From Collinsella sp. AF33-16 (GTDB lineage: Bacteria; Actinomycetota; Coriobacteriia; Coriobacteriales; Coriobacteriaceae), in the NCBI RefSeq assembly GCF_003475325.1, contig NZ_QRQC01000037.1, positions 1,465 to 7,087 on the forward strand: a stretch of DNA of 5,623 nucleotides, read 5' to 3'. Under the pieces are notes generated by a model. The model had not been told where the DNA came from. It saw only the letters and a list, made by a program, of their open reading frames with translations, and searched no databases. Position 1 is the first letter of the stretch. Each line of letters opens with the position of its first letter. Positions 5,583 to 5,623 of the stretch are shown here, piece by piece. The position numbers and the translations under genes were made by a program.

Positions 5583-5623
5583 TGTGAACTGCCTCCCATT
5601 TCTTGGACATGAGAAATGGGAGG
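5583..5623. mobile_element. Probable left end of an IS3-family (IS150-group) element with a terminal hairpin
   Basis: TGTGAACTGCCTC (5583-5595) is the exact inverted copy of the window start. The following sequence has the layout of IS150-group ends: TG, an ACTGCC block, then TTGGACA (5603-5609). Inside it CCTCCCATTTCT (5592-5603) and AGAAATGGGAGG (5612-5623) form a perfect 12-bp stem around an 8-nt loop. The window stops in the second arm. If the next bases are CAGTTCACA, the stem would reach 21 bp. No transposase is visible, so the element type rests on the end sequence alone. Confidence 0.45.

Noticed and set aside
1..5623. The whole window as one transposon bounded by 13-bp inverted repeats
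   Set aside because: It would carry coaX and initiator tRNA, core chromosomal genes, and no transposase; two separate IS copies flanking a chromosomal segment fit better.
2566..5623. A second copy of the tRNA 3' end as the far attachment site of the island
   Set aside because: Reading through the window I found no convincing repeat of the tRNA end; the far border would lie outside.

Overview
The window looks like a chromosomal segment of a moderately GC-rich gut actinobacterium. A Coriobacteriia member such as Collinsella is my best guess, from the style of the genes and the abundance of this type of DUF4143 ATPase. I could not run any search, so the taxon is an inference. The window begins and ends in the same 13-bp sequence in inverted orientation. 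I read both ends as pieces of insertion-sequence copies outside the window, because the segment between them carries an essential-type kinase and an initiator tRNA.

Left part (1-1464): an AAA+/DUF4143 ATPase gene on the + strand is framed by three near-identical 43-46 bp palindromes. Two lie upstream, with the second directly before the ribosome-binding site. One lies just after the stop codon. Middle part (1523-2612): coaX, type III pantothenate kinase, lies on the - strand and converges on the ATPase gene. Divergent from it, with its own sigma-70-type promoter and a strong intrinsic terminator, is the gene for initiator tRNA-fMet.

Right part (2613-5562): directly behind the tRNA come an AT-richer stretch with direct and inverted repeats and then a tight + strand operon. 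The operon holds four reading frames: a 60-residue frame resembling only the N-terminus of a restriction-type helicase; a DEDDh (DnaQ-like) exonuclease whose BRCT tail has been put out of frame; a protein with an Ala/Gly-rich N-terminus and a GIY-YIG-like C-terminus; and a DUF4268 protein with a PD-(D/E)XK-like nuclease domain. Three different predicted nuclease folds in one cotranscribed unit next to a tRNA suggest an anti-invader or DNA-processing island, partly decayed. The role is inferred from the predicted folds and the gene order.

The most interesting points are the nuclease operon, the palindrome-framed ATPase unit, and the IS ends, which seem to sit inside half-terminators.
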